In this document: positions 45,565 to 57,119 of the stretch, piece by piece
Numbering within the stretch: position 1 is the stretch's first letter
Layout: each line of letters opens with the position of its first letter
Assembly (NCBI GenBank): GCA_024704765.1
Contig: JAKMXF010000297.1
Coordinates: forward strand, 426,921-490,920
Source: Oopsacas minuta
Lineage: Eukaryota; Porifera; Hexactinellida; Lyssacinosida; Leucopsacidae
Reading direction: 5' to 3'
DNA: 64,000 nt
Program-made: the position numbers and the translations under genes
The notes under the pieces: generated by a model
What the model saw: the letters and a program-made list of their open reading frames with translations, nothing else
What the model was told of the DNA's origin: nothing
Databases searched by the model: none

Positions 45565-45640
45565 GTTTGTTGGGAATAAAACAAAGAAATGAGATTGCTA
45601 AATCTATAATTTGTAATAAATTTAAACGTAACAATGAACC

Positions 45641-45740
45641 AAGGTTGAAACCGCACGAACCGAATATCAGTATTCATGAATAATAGCTGCCTTACCGAAT
45701 ACTGATGTAAATACTGATATTTGGTTAGAAACCAAGTAAA
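45641..45740. repeat. Dispersed repeat rich in AACCGAATA words, copy 2
   Basis: AAGGTTGAAACCGCACGAAC followed by CGAATATCAGTATTCATGA matches 35972-36010 closely; ACTGATGTAAATACTGATAT and GGTTAGAAACC follow. A stray terminus CAAGGTTGCAACCGAAT lies at about 45890. Confidence 0.6.
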
Positions 45741-46160
45741 CTATTCGCCAAATAGTATTTGGTTAATACATCTTTGAGAGGGCTGTTATCATAAGTGTGT
45801 TTATAATTAAAATTATGGGATTGACTGAATGGTAGAATCTGATGGAATATATTGGAAATCTGACTGAATATTTAGCTTGTGTTATTACAAGGTTGCAACC
45901 GAATGATTCAATATTCGATTCAACCAGAGGCGTAAGTTGGCACATCCGTAGGGGCGTCCCAGGATTTAGCATACCCGGGGAAAGGCCCGGACCAAGATTT
46001 CAAACCCGGTAAAATCTTATATTTTATAATGGGCAGTGGTGCTTCGAGGATCTGACAGAATCGGGGCCTAATGTCCCGTTGGCTCCCCCCCATGCATATG
46101 TGGCATATTCTGCATCGAAAATTTACATAGAAATGTGTTAAGGATGCGGCATTACCGTAC

Positions 46161-46310
46161 CATTGTGTGGTCCTAGTCTCGCCAGTGGGTTCCACCGAAT
46201 ATTATTTGTTAAGATATCCATGAATACTGATATTCGTTTGCTACCAACTATAAACTATCCGCCAAATAATATTCGTTGGAACCCACTGGAGAGGCTAGGA
46301 CCACACAATG
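46161..46310. mobile_element. 150-bp foldback element with 45-bp inverted repeats
   Basis: CATTGTGTGGTCCTAGTCTC then GCCAGTGGGTTCCACCGAAT at the left is repeated on the other strand from 46310 with four changes. Only about 60 bases of spacer separate the arms. Non-coding. Confidence 0.75.
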
Positions 46311-46651
46311 ATAGTGATGCTATAATTGATCACCAATGTAATGTTGTCAACAACAGTGTATATTACTTCTTTGTCGTCAATTGTAGTTATTGGTCTTGTA
46401 GTAGCATATCGTTTAAGCATTAACTGATGGATAGTGTTACTAATTACTGCACTGAGATATCTTGCGGAACAAAATATCCATAGTAGGGCCCAAACTGTCC
46501 AGGGGGCTCACACGTATATTTGCTCTTAGCTCTATAAGGTGTACCTAGCCAGGAGTGGGATGGGTCTAAGCTCCCCCTGCCCCCGGTTTCGGCGTCTATA
46601 CAAGTAATACAGATAGTAATCATCCAATCTAGTCCAGGCTAGATTGACTAA

Positions 46652-46951
46652 TCACATTCCAACGGATTTGCTAGTAATCAATGATGAATATCCTGCATTA
46701 ATGCAAAACGATGATATAAGAGAAGAGCTATAGTCAGAGCACTGAGTGAACTTTGTGGATGCTAAAACTAACATCTTAGAATTTAGATTACTTTGAATTT
46801 CTCCAGACATCCTTTCTCTATAATTAAATAAAAAGTCCAGACGACAGGTGGTAGTAAAGCTTAAAGGTAAATTTCTAACCAATACTACAAATATTAATAT
46901 CATTATACATGCCAGAGTACCTCTGGCTAGTTGAAACGTAATATCTGGCAT
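46652..46951 (-). CDS. Possible small secreted or membrane protein
   Basis: A 99-codon frame starting MPDITFQLARGTLACIMILI. Residues about 9-28 form one strong hydrophobic segment (signal peptide or anchor). The rest is Ser/Thr-rich with three Cys and no known motif. No splice, poly(A) or similarity support, so it may be chance. I cannot assign a function. Confidence 0.25.
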   Translation of the reverse strand: MPDITFQLARGTLACIMILIFVVLVRNLPLSFTTTCRLDFLFNYRERMSGEIQSNLNSKMLVLASTKFTQCSDYSSSLISSFCINAGYSSLITSKSVGM

Positions 46952-47495
46952 CTTTTGAAATATTTGCCAAAAGTGTGAAAATATGAGTAATAAATCTGTG
47001 TAATTGTAAATTTCATGCCAAACCTCGAATCGACTCGTAACACCTAATTAGCTCTGACAATATATTAAAGCCTAATTTATAGTATCAGCTAAAAAGTTTT
47101 GAGTATTTCACTTTAGGAAACTATTAAGCTAAATTGAGAATATATATATTACTGTCACGATTTACTAATTTCTCTATGAAATACTACTAAATTCTCCAAT
47201 CGCCCGATATGCGATAACATATTGAAATACACTGATAATGTAGAAGTTAGGTTGCTATAAGTGCAGAGGAGGAGTTGACTCTCATTTGGCAATACATAAA
47301 TACATACACATAATTACAAAAGTAAAAGTCAAGGTGAAGAATTTTACACACCTCTTCCATCACACAAAGCAATGGAGTAAAACTGGAGAAATAAACATTA
47401 GTAGAAAGCTATAAATTCATAAACGTTGAAATGGGTTGTTGGGGTGGGTAGAGAGGAAGGCGTAGCTCACGGTCTAAATAGTTACGTTATTTTAG

Positions 47496-50400
47496 TTAAG
47501 AATGGCTATGACTTGCGTTAGGAATGAAAGCATTTTTAATTGAGCTAATGACAGACTTTAACCATCGTGTTCTTTCACTCTCAGATTCTACATAGAAGGT
47601 ATGATCTTTTGATTCTTTTCCATTTCCTTCTGGAGCGAATAAATGAAAAAAATTCCGAGGTCCAGTGGTGTCACCTTCCTGTACTCGGTAGCCGAATAAG
47701 TGGAGGACATCTTCTGCAATCGTGTCTGACATTTTAGTATACACAAACAACTGAGCATTCTTCAAAACACAATACCTATAAAGCATGCATAAAACTCTAG
47801 ATATCAAAGCACAGGGAAACACGCATATTCAATTTTCTATTTCGAGACTTCGATAAAAGCAAGCATTTTGACAAATCACTTTAGATAATCAAGAATCTAT
47901 ATTAGTAAATCACAATGATTGTCTGTTTGTTTGTTTGTTTGTTTGTTTGTCCGTTGTCAAGGAAGGATTTACGGTATGCAATTTTGAAATTCTCGCACAA
48001 CTATGTATTAATCGTGTTTATCAAGGAAGTAAATAGAATTCAATAAAACTTCACTAAATTTATCGAACATGCTGAATCCGATTTTCACACTTTTGGATTA
48101 ATTATGTGTAAATCTATTGTTGTTTGTATGAAAATAAAGTAAACAACTTATCCAAATTTCAAAATATACGTATAGGTTTGCTCTAAACGGCTACCCAGGG
48201 GTAAGTAAGTACGCTAAATCCGAATTTCGTATTTTCAAGTTTCTTATATGTAAATTATTGTTGTTTTTATGAATATAAAGTAAACAAATTTCAAAATTGA
48301 GGTAGAATCATATTTTCAAAGACTATTCTATGATAATCGAGTATGCTGAGTCCGAATATGGTATTGCAAACAACATATTGTGAATATTAGTTATTTTTAT
48401 GTACATAAAGTAAACAAATTTCAAAATTGAGGTAGAATCATACTTTCAACGACTATACTGAGTCTGAATATTGTGAACAACATCAATATTATTAAATCTC
48501 AATTGTTGTTTGTCCGTTCAATACCTCGAGGCGCAATGCGCCGAGTTCATCGCGAAGCGACGAGCCAAAGACTCGTGAATATCAAACTTTGGATAGTGCA
48601 GCGTACTTTCTTGAGCAGAATATAATCTGTGAAGATCTTATTCAAATTTGCAAGTGCGGCAAGTCCAAATATAATTATTTACAACAAAAATCAGAGTCAG
48701 TAAAACAGAAAACTTAAATTCGTCATGCAGATGATATGCGATTCTAGTGAAATGCATACATTACATAATTTGTGTATACTTAAGTGAAATTACTAACCAT
48801 AAGGACACAATTAAGCTAAATATCTATGCAAGATGATAATAAACCAAGAATTGATAGTATAGATAATAGTGCTGTGATATCTATGATGGTGTTTTGGGGA
48901 TGAACTGAAATATGTTAAACCAGTCATAATAGAAATTTTAATGATAAGCTACAGCCAGTCATAATAGAAATATGTTATACAAACCGCAAATCTTAATAAG
49001 CGAAGTCGATTGTACATACTAATATCTTACCTTCTCTTCCAAGACCAGAGTCCACTACTCCTAAACAATACCCCATGCATGTCGGGTTTCTTAATAGAGA
49101 GAGCGCTGTATGCTACATTAGGCATACAGGGAGCTATAATATAATCTCGATTCTCATCCTGGTATTCTGCAGCGTCTGCCATTGCCTGAGCCCAGTTAAT
49201 CATTTGGTGTTCTGTATCACAGCTGAAGCAGTAAGGACGCCCTCCACCTTTCTTAACATTAAAAGAATAAACTCGTTTCACATCAAAAGACTTGGAAACT
49301 ACATATCCATCTAGTATGATAGCACCCAGAGCACCCTTGTCTCCTTTGCCCTTGTAATAGTACAGAATACGATCTTCTCTTAGCACAAACCTAATATATT
49401 ACAATAGTATACCCGCTGTCGTAAGATATGAATAATTGTTATGCAAAATTACATATCTAGCCAGGGGCGTGATGTTGTTTGGGGGCCATGTGCGATTCCA
49501 TTCAGAGGGGCTTTTGTGCAATAGTCGGTTCAGTCGTCCTCGGGGTCCCAAAGTGGACTCCGCATGACCCCAAAGGGGACCCAAACAGGAATCCCGCATG
49601 GAATGTATAATAAAACTAAATAAGTACTAGCTGAATTACAAGGCTCATTGGAAACGATGATTTCACCAAAATTCGAGTGTATTTACCACGCAAAAAGCTT
49701 TTGGAAGAAAAAAGAATAAATTAATAGTATACTGTGCAGTGCTTAATGTGCCAATTCTATTGTAAAAAGACTTTGTGAGATTCTAACTCAAAAGTCTCTA
49801 TTATTGTCTTCGTGTTAGAGCTACATGACAGTATATATGCTTAAGCTTTCAAGGAAATAACAAACCATCTCTTCTTCCAAGTTTTCTTCCCGTTGAGCAG
49901 ATACAAGTATCCGTCTAATAGAGGGTTGTTAGTAGGGGTACCTAGTTGTAGAGGCATACTAGGAGATTTGCTTATTGAGATACCAGCCTTTACTTTCAGT
50001 CTTAATGTGTAGTCTACTGGGATAGATAGGAGTAGTTCTACAACCTAGAAACAATTTATAATTACAAATCTCATCTATTTCACAAAACTAGAGACAATAA
50101 AATTAGAAAAATTTGGAATGAGATTTTGAATTGGAAAAGCTGGTAAAGTCTTAATCTTTATCTGGAGGGCATGTTACGCGATACTGTGATTATTATCAAG
50201 AGTGGAGTCTGAACATTCAAAATTATTACATATAGGTTCCATAAAGTCATCATATAATTATAAAACGGACATCCTTTACAATATTAAATCCAGGGAATTG
50301 GAGAAAATATTCAGGGAAACAGTTATAAGTGGTTGGTAAGTATGATATATTTACAACAGAATGTTCATTTTACTAACGAAATTTCGAATTAGAGAAGTCA

Positions 50401-53400
50401 GATAAGTATTGTAAATCGCCAAACATCTATCGATTGACAACATCACGAATAACATGCATAAATATTATTCCATATTTCCCTGAATAAGGGCCAGGGGTTA
50501 GAAAAACGTTCCTAAACTTGTAAATAATATTTTATCAACATGCTCTAGAAGAATATTTGTTGAAATTTACACCACATTTGACCAAGCAACAAATTATGAT
50601 AATTAGTTTCCTAAACCTTTTGTATTTTCCCAAAATTGAAAAAAAATTGGACGAAAATCACCCGAGGGCTATGAGCAATACAATATGTGAGAATTAAATT
50701 AGATACCCAGTGCTAATTAGATTAATGGGAATATGCTAAGAGTCAAGTTTCTATGAATATAATGAGACCTAATAACTAGGACTCAAATCTTTTGATCTAC
50801 AAATAGTAAAAGCATATCAATTATTACATAATATTACCTGTCTATGAGTGAGATTGCAGACTTCTTGGTCGTTAATAGTGATTATGATGTCTCCAGCGAT
50901 CAAACCAGCATTACTAGCTATAGATTTATCCTCTAACTCTACGACAGTATCTCCTATTCCCGCGATTCGAGATAAAGTGAAGCCATATTGAGCTTGAGTG
51001 CGAAGAATGCACACCTGCAAGAGTATCAGGTTTTAATAGAGCAACTAATTAAGTAACAATTAGAAATTTATTATCCGAAATAGAAGCTATTATGGAGTTC
51101 TTGCCCTTGTGATCTGTATAATTGAGAAATAATTATATATAATGATACTCTCGTGCATTGAATTCCACAACTGGATGATTTGTTCTCAAATAATTATCTT
51201 TTTCAATAATATCAAATTCAATTAAGACACTTCAAGTACGTATTACAAATAGCCACCAGGTGTTGTTTTGTTATATTATTAATTAATTAATATTGATTTG
51301 CACAGTAATATGACAAGGTTACAAAAATGGAATTCTACACTTATCAAATACAGTCAAACTGCTTAACGGCCATCTCTGTATAACGGTCACCTAAAAACAT
51401 TCCCCTCCGATTTAGCATTATAATGACCTCTCTATAACAGCCACTATTTTTGGTCTCTTGCTAGCGCAAAACCTCTATTCAACGGCCACCTTTGGCCAGT
51501 CCCTTCGGTGGCCGTTATAGACAAGTTTGACTGTATAAATCATCACTTAATATGTATTCAAATTGAAGGATAAACATGAACATAAATATACAAAATTGAC
51601 AATCAGCTTAAGTACACAGACTCACCAAACTTTCATATATGGATGATATATTAATTAATTAAATAAAGTAATCGTTTTCCGCGAATGTGATGATTATATG
51701 CAAGTGCTGTGGATATATACAGACGTATTGTATAGATCTATGTTGATTAGAGATAAGTTGAATCATAGGAGATATCCACAAATAAAGTTGTCAAACATTC
51801 GATCATCTGAAACAATATTTATATTCAAAGTATCCACATATTATTTCGCAGTTTTGCATAAATGAAAGAAGGGAAAAATATTGGGGATTACAATTCAGGG
51901 ATAATTGATAGGTATGTGCACGACGGCCATATATATACTCGGCACTTCGTGCCTCGGATTTAGCCTAAAGTTATAACACTAAATTTTCTTATCGTAAAGC
52001 GGATGTTTTCCTTAGCCTAATTAATAATTTAATATTGTACTTCAAACCAAAATAAATATACTACGTACTATAGTTTCTATCTAAACTGACCTAGTGTACT
52101 CTAAACCTAAACCCTGTTGTACATCGGAATGTAACGTAAGTAATTGTTCCTACCCATTATTACATGTACTAGAAATATGGGAATAAACGAAGAAACCACC
52201 TTTTGTATAATAAAATTTTTGATATTTAGCTTTATAGTACAAATATATAATTCCTAGAAATAATTAAAATAAGATATCAACACAGAATTATTTGAATTAT
52301 TTAAAAAATAATGATATTATGTAATAACATTAATTATAGCCATTATAGTCGAATCAGCTTTATCGGATACTCAAGGAGTTAAGCTACGGATTCATGCAAG
52401 AGTATACGAACCTACATAATTTCGTAAGAAAAACCATGGGTAATAGGTATGAGCAAGCTGACATAGGAAACTAATAGAGAATACTCAGGGAGACTTTCAA
52501 GGAAGGATTCCGAACCAGCCCATATAGGTATAACGCAAAAATAATAGTTATTCGAAAACTCAGCTTAATTGGGACAAATTCAAAGGAAAAGGGTTCTAAT
52601 AATCAGATTCAACTGTGTTTCTCTAAAGCGATAATGTAATTGTTACTGTTTTCCTTTCTCATATAATGGCCATGCTTATATCTACAAACCAGATTTGGAA
52701 CTGGGTTCGGGTTCGATGTTGTTCATTTCGGACTTAGCAAATTGTGAATTACAGTCATAACATTCTAATTGTTGAAATTATTCATTTAAAATGCAGAAAA
52801 AAATATCAACAGAAGTCTAAACTCTTCATATATCATATGGAACTCACTAGAGGTCTAGAGCAGTGATTCTCATTTCTCAACAACGGGCCGAAATTGAGGT
52901 CTTTTAATGTTACTAACTTTAATGACATTAAATTTTACCCGAATCCTTAATTGGACCTCAATTCTGGTAAATTAAAATCCTGTAAATGGACATTTTAATG
53001 TTACAAGCGTGCTTTGCTTGCTAGGTTGCTTCACGACGCGAGGCGCCTGCATAATAATCGCTTCAAAAATTCAGAAAAACTCCGTTGGTGGGGTAGCAAG
53101 GGATTGAAAATTGTACAACTATGATGAGTCGCGAACCACTGGCCCAGAGAGGATTTTGAGTTATTATCTACACTTATATACACTTCGGGTTCTTGGGTTG
53201 GGTTGGGTTGGGTTGGATAGGGCTTTGAAAAGTGGACCGGATTCCTCCTCTGCTAGAAACAAAGAAATAAACTTCTGCTGTCATCATTGATGACCCAAGA
53301 TGGCTTCAAGTATTATTACCAAGTTAGCATATCAACAATTGGGGACACTGCATTTGTTCGAATTAGCACATTATCATCTGTTCGAAATACGAGCTTTCTA

Positions 53401-56400
53401 TTTTTTGGGCTAATATATTCCTATGCTGTCATTTGTTGGGCTAATATAATCCTATGCTGTCATTTGTTGGGCTAATATAATCCTATGCTGTCATTTGTTC
53501 GTTATCAAGAGTGAAACTCTATATAATGAGTTTAACACATTTAACCGATATATTGCAGACACGGCTGAAGCAATAGATATCATTTCCCTAGATGCTTCCC
53601 AATTCTTTGGGGGCAAACAAAGACCTAGTTGCAAATTGCAATACCTCCAGGTCTGATTTGTGTTGTTAACTCACTCACAACCCACTCATTCAACTCATTC
53701 AAGAAAATGAGTTGATACAGCCCTGCCCTCTCACTTTAGTGTATACATGTTTGTGTTAATGCTTCATAATGTAGTTACAGTTCAAATCATATTACTAGTG
53801 TGAAATATTATGAAATAGTATTTAAACATTTACGTACCTCTCTAAGGTTATTTATAACTGAAGATCTGGGTTCCATTGATTTAGAGAAATTTTCCTTTTC
53901 TTTGTGTTTAGATCTGAAGCTACTCCGCATGCGGTAGAGAGTATCCCAGCCAGAAGAACCCAACATCTCTAAACTGTCACTATCATACTCCTCAGAATCC
54001 TGACCTGATACCCCAGACATGTAACTAGCTTGTCTCCGGTGTAAATTCTCCTCTGTTAATGTACACTCTAGTTTACAAGAAGATTCTAAAGTCTTCCGAG
54101 GAGATCTAGGACTCTCAGTATGAGGAGGGATAATATCTGAATATTTTTTGCGAGGAGAACTATCATAATTCACAATGTTGTTTGTGTCGTATGCAATGAA
54201 TCCATGGTCAGAGCTATAGAAATAATATTAACATAACATATAGCAATAATCAATACTGGCCCACTACACATTAATCGGTACAATAATAATCATACGATAG
54301 AACTCGGTTAGTACGTGCTCGGCTCAATACATCCTCTCTCAGTCTCTGTTAGTACGTACATTTATCCAAAATTATCAATTCTTGTACTAATTGTATCGAA
54401 TAATATGTAAGTACTTCAGGTATGTACTAAATTTTGTTCCCCGAGGAGGTACGTGTTCTTCGAGTTCCACTGCAAATATCTTAAATATAATAATCCTACC
54501 GATAAGGAGAAGGGATAGAATCTTGTAATGGAGACGAGTGCTCGCATAGAGTTGAGTGAGAATTTTTTCGATCTTCTGAGTATTTGTTAGAAGTTACACT
54601 TGTAGAGATACGGGGAGCAGCGGAAGCTGTTCGTCTGAAATGTTAAAAAGATAGAAATAAAAACTAATTTGTTGAGGAACAAATCAACATTGTATATTCG
54701 ATAATAATTTGAAAATGTTGCTTATAGAGTAGTTAATCTTGGTCCTGAAAGTTATGGAAAACATGAAGTCCTATAAGCCAGAGTGGATGCATAGAGATAT
54801 CTAAGCGGAATTAACTAAGCGTAGGCAATTGTATGTAATTACAGTAGTATATAACAAAAGGTGACAGAGTATCCTACAACCACACAGCGGCGAGGCTAGG
54901 GGGCTAAGCCCCACAAATAGAAATTTAGCCCCACTCAACTACTCAATTTTTTGGATATTCTCTTAACTAATTAAAAATATAATATATCATCTATAACAAA
55001 TTTCTTTTTTGCAGAGCAAGCCCCCAGACTCGCTCGAACAATACACAGTTCCTAGCGGCCAGATTTCTGGATCCGCTAGCCAACTGGTTTTGCTCCATGC
55101 CTCGGAGCTACAGCCCCCTCAAACAAGAAAGGCAAGCCTCGCGCCAGCAAGCGCCCATATACAACTTAAGACGTTCTACCTCTAATTAATTAAGAGTGTT
55201 AGACAATTCAAGAGCAAGGAGAATATATTAGGCCCCTCATAACATCGTAATCTAATCTGAATATACAATACAATAAATTAGCAACGATATGACATATCAT
55301 GCAATATAAGGAATTATGTAAAACATAACCATCTCTGTCAGTTACTAAATGCTGTAGTGTGACGAATGTATTTATTGATCAAAGAAGCAGTAAATCCCGT
55401 TTACAACACCTGAAACCAATATCTTATATTTGATACCTAATCACATGAATATGCTGTTGGTATGCAACTACAGTAGAACTCAGTTAGTACGCTAAATTTG
55501 ATTACCAAGGGGGCACGTCCATTCCGAGATCTACTCTAATATACAAGTCACCTGAATTGTAGTCCGGGGAGAGCAGAAAGAGAAACTCCAGTACATGACG
55601 TGTCGGTCAGTTGGTTCTGTTTAATCGAAGAGTTCTCCATGTTGTGTATACAAAGCTGGTCAATATCTGAGAGAGTGTGGGTTTGAGGCTTTTGCTCAAG
55701 GCCAAGTCCTGAATCATTCCGGTAGAATCCAAGTTTTTCCGGTCGCTGTCCCGTGCTAGAGTTAGAGCTGGCTGTTGAGCGTTGCGTACTGAGACCAGAG
55801 TCCTGTGGGCGTGTACAAGAAATAAGAAACGAGAGGGGAGAAGTATCCATTATTAATTGCTAATGTAGAACATTAAATACAAATTGCAGGCTATTGATAA
55901 AATCACAGTATATGAACTTTTGAATGAGCACAGCAAAGCGCATTGACAGGCTTAATGGAATGTTCTGCGATTAGGCAATTAGGATTCAAATGGAATCATG
56001 CAATTGTTAGAATAATTAGCATCCTATAAATACTGGTACCATTTAACTGGATTTGTGTAAGAATAATTTCAAATATTTGGATTCCTCGAAAACAATATTT
56101 TTGGACACCCCATGAAGTTGACGAAATTAGTAATGAATTTAAGAGATAGCATAGAAATACATCGCTTATAGAAATAAGCATACATTCCACATATCTATAG
56201 AATGTTACCATAGAAGTTGTAGGACGGTGAATGAAATTATGAACTTCTATTTAAACAGTAAAACAGCTATCAATAACAAAATCATACCTGAGAAGCTGTC
56301 CTATGACAAGTCTTTTTCTCTGGAATACCAGGAGACTTAGGAAGTTCTGTTTTGGAGTTATGAGGCAATCTGTAAGGGGGCAGTACAGGGCTGGGGGAGC

Positions 56401-56518
56401 TGAGGTTAGCTACCAAATCTATATTCTGTCTGTTGGGTACGTGCATAGGATGATAGGCAGGCGTCTGTTTATACTGAGTAAGAGATGTATCTGTAGTGAC
56501 GTTATTGTAATCCATCAT
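47496..56518 (-). CDS. Scaffold protein with one PDZ and two PH domains
   Basis: Eight exons join in phase: 56288-56518, 55552-55802, 54500-54634, 53838-54213, 50838-51014, 49866-50044, 49031-49390, 47496-47775 (1,989 bases, 662 residues from MMDYNNVTTD). The first 330 residues are disordered, rich in Ser, Pro and Arg (SPRSPRK, RSSFRSKHKEKE). A PDZ domain follows at about 335-395 (YGFTLSRI, GLIAGDIIITIND), then PH domain 1 (DGYLYLLNGKKTWKKRWFVL, YCFSCDTEHQMINWAQAM) and PH domain 2 (RYCVLKNAQLFVY, ERTRWLKSVISSI) to the end. PDZ binds C-terminal tails and PH binds phosphoinositides or small GTPases, so a cortical signalling adaptor is likely. The layout recalls CNK or syntrophin-like scaffolds, but SAM and CRIC domains are missing and I cannot name it. 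Further 5' exons are possible. Confidence 0.75.
47924..47950. repeat. (TTTG)n microsatellite
   Basis: About six TTTG units, just left of the dispersed repeat array at 48062-48450 and upstream of the last PDZ-PH exon, within an intron. Confidence 0.85.
48062..48450 (+). repeat. Three diverged tandem copies of a dispersed AT-rich unit
   Basis: Units start near 48066, 48215 and 48350 with GCTRARTCCGAAT, and each contains TTRTTTTTATGAATATAAAG then TAAACAA; the last two share TTTCAAAATTGAGGTAGAAT. Spacing is about 135-145 bp. Reverse copies lie in ETF1 intron 1. A partial fourth unit reaches 48500. Confidence 0.7.
48522..48587. repeat. GC-rich double stem-loop repeat, copy 2
   Basis: CCTCGAGGCGCAATGCGCC then GAG (hairpin GGCGC-AAT-GCGCC), followed by GCGAAGCGACGAG and ACTCGTG, which can form a second stem. 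It matches 4155-4221 part by part and sits directly after the 48-kb repeat array. Confidence 0.55.
49455..49600. repeat. GC-rich inverted-repeat patch in a PDZ-PH intron
   Basis: Starts CCAGGGGCGTGATG and ends near CATGG; the centre has GGGGTCCCAAAG and CAAAGGGGACCC, which pair. Probably a decayed DNA element. Confidence 0.4.
51351..51533. mobile_element. TA-flanked MITE with CAGTCAAACTGCTTAACGGCC ends
   Basis: CAGTCAAACTGCTTAACGG at the left and, in reverse, CAGTCAAACTTGTCTATAAC followed by GGCCACC at the right. 183 bp with TA on both sides. A recent-looking copy; relatives at 18714-18938 and about 33412-33478. It lies in the intron between the PDZ and preceding exon. Confidence 0.85.
52861..53141. 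mobile_element. hAT-type MITE
   Basis: Left end CAGTGATTCTCATTTCTC, right end in reverse CAGTGGTTCGCGACTC, typical of hAT termini. Flanks GTCTAGAG and GCCCAGAG form an 8-bp target duplication with 6 of 8 matches. Confidence 0.6.
53194..53217. repeat. (TTGGG)n simple repeat
   Basis: About four to five GGGTT units in an intron; too short to be telomeric. Confidence 0.8.
53407..53499. repeat. 31-bp tandem repeat, three units
   Basis: Unit GGGCTAATATAATCCTATGC TGTCATTTGTT repeats exactly at steps of 31 bp; only one base differs (first unit). Confidence 0.9.
54295..54472. mobile_element. MITE of the 23988-24154 family
   Basis: Left GATAGAACTCGGTTAGTACG, right in reverse CAGTGGAACTCGAAGAACAC; the interior ATTATCAATTCTTGTACTAA and TTGTATCGAATAATAT is shared with the ETF1 intron 3 element. 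It lies between two PDZ-PH exons. Confidence 0.6.
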
Positions 56519-57119
56519 ATTCCAATTTAATTAAGCAATTCTAATTTCTGCAACTTAAATATGGATAATGAAGCCTGAGTTTGCTTACTTTGTTATTAGA
56601 ATACCAACTTAGCACTTCAATTGTTCAAGTACTATATTTAGCATTCTATGTTTCAGGATAATCATGTTAAATTGCTCCCTAGAATGATCCAATTTAATTC
56701 AATGAAAAACACAAAAGATATCGAATACCTATTTGAGGTATGTATTAGGAATTTAATTTGCTAATACGTACGTGTGTGATATGCAACTAAACACTGATAA
56801 TGTATTTTAAGCAGGTATTTAAGGATTGTAAACTTTAGCCTAGCTATAGCAAAGGTGAATTCCAATAATACATGCACCCAAATATTAGCTAATTAATTAA
56901 CTCCTTTCAAGTAAAGTTCATCTAAACAGTACAACAATGTTGTCGTATTAGATATTAATGTGTACTGATAGTTTCAGTGTATTATCTCGATCTATACACT
57001 ACTCGCTTACTCACAATATATTTAGCTGTAGAAAATATATTTCCGTTGCAATTGAAAGAAATTACACAACAACTACAAATGATAATAACTACATCTCATG
57101 TATACTGAATAGATTATTA
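56519..57119. other. Spacer between TRAPPC12 and the PDZ-PH gene
   Basis: 600 bases of AT-rich DNA between the TRAPPC12 stop and the first visible PDZ-PH exon on the same strand. It may hold the promoter or leader exons of the PDZ-PH gene; nothing distinctive seen. Confidence 0.45.

Larger units (their letters stand above)
45741..47495. other. Intergenic DNA between MCRS1 and the PDZ-PH gene
   Basis: Contains the foldback element at 46161-46310, a GC-rich patch at about 45940-46110 of unknown origin and the weak small frame at 46652-46951. Otherwise nothing gene-like. Confidence 0.45.

Noticed and set aside
53194-53217. TTGGG repeats as an internal telomere sequence
   Set aside because: Only four to five units, inside a gene intron; an ordinary microsatellite is the simpler reading.
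53407-53499. CRISPR-like array
   Set aside because: Three direct 31-bp repeats with no spacers in a eukaryotic intron; it is a minisatellite.
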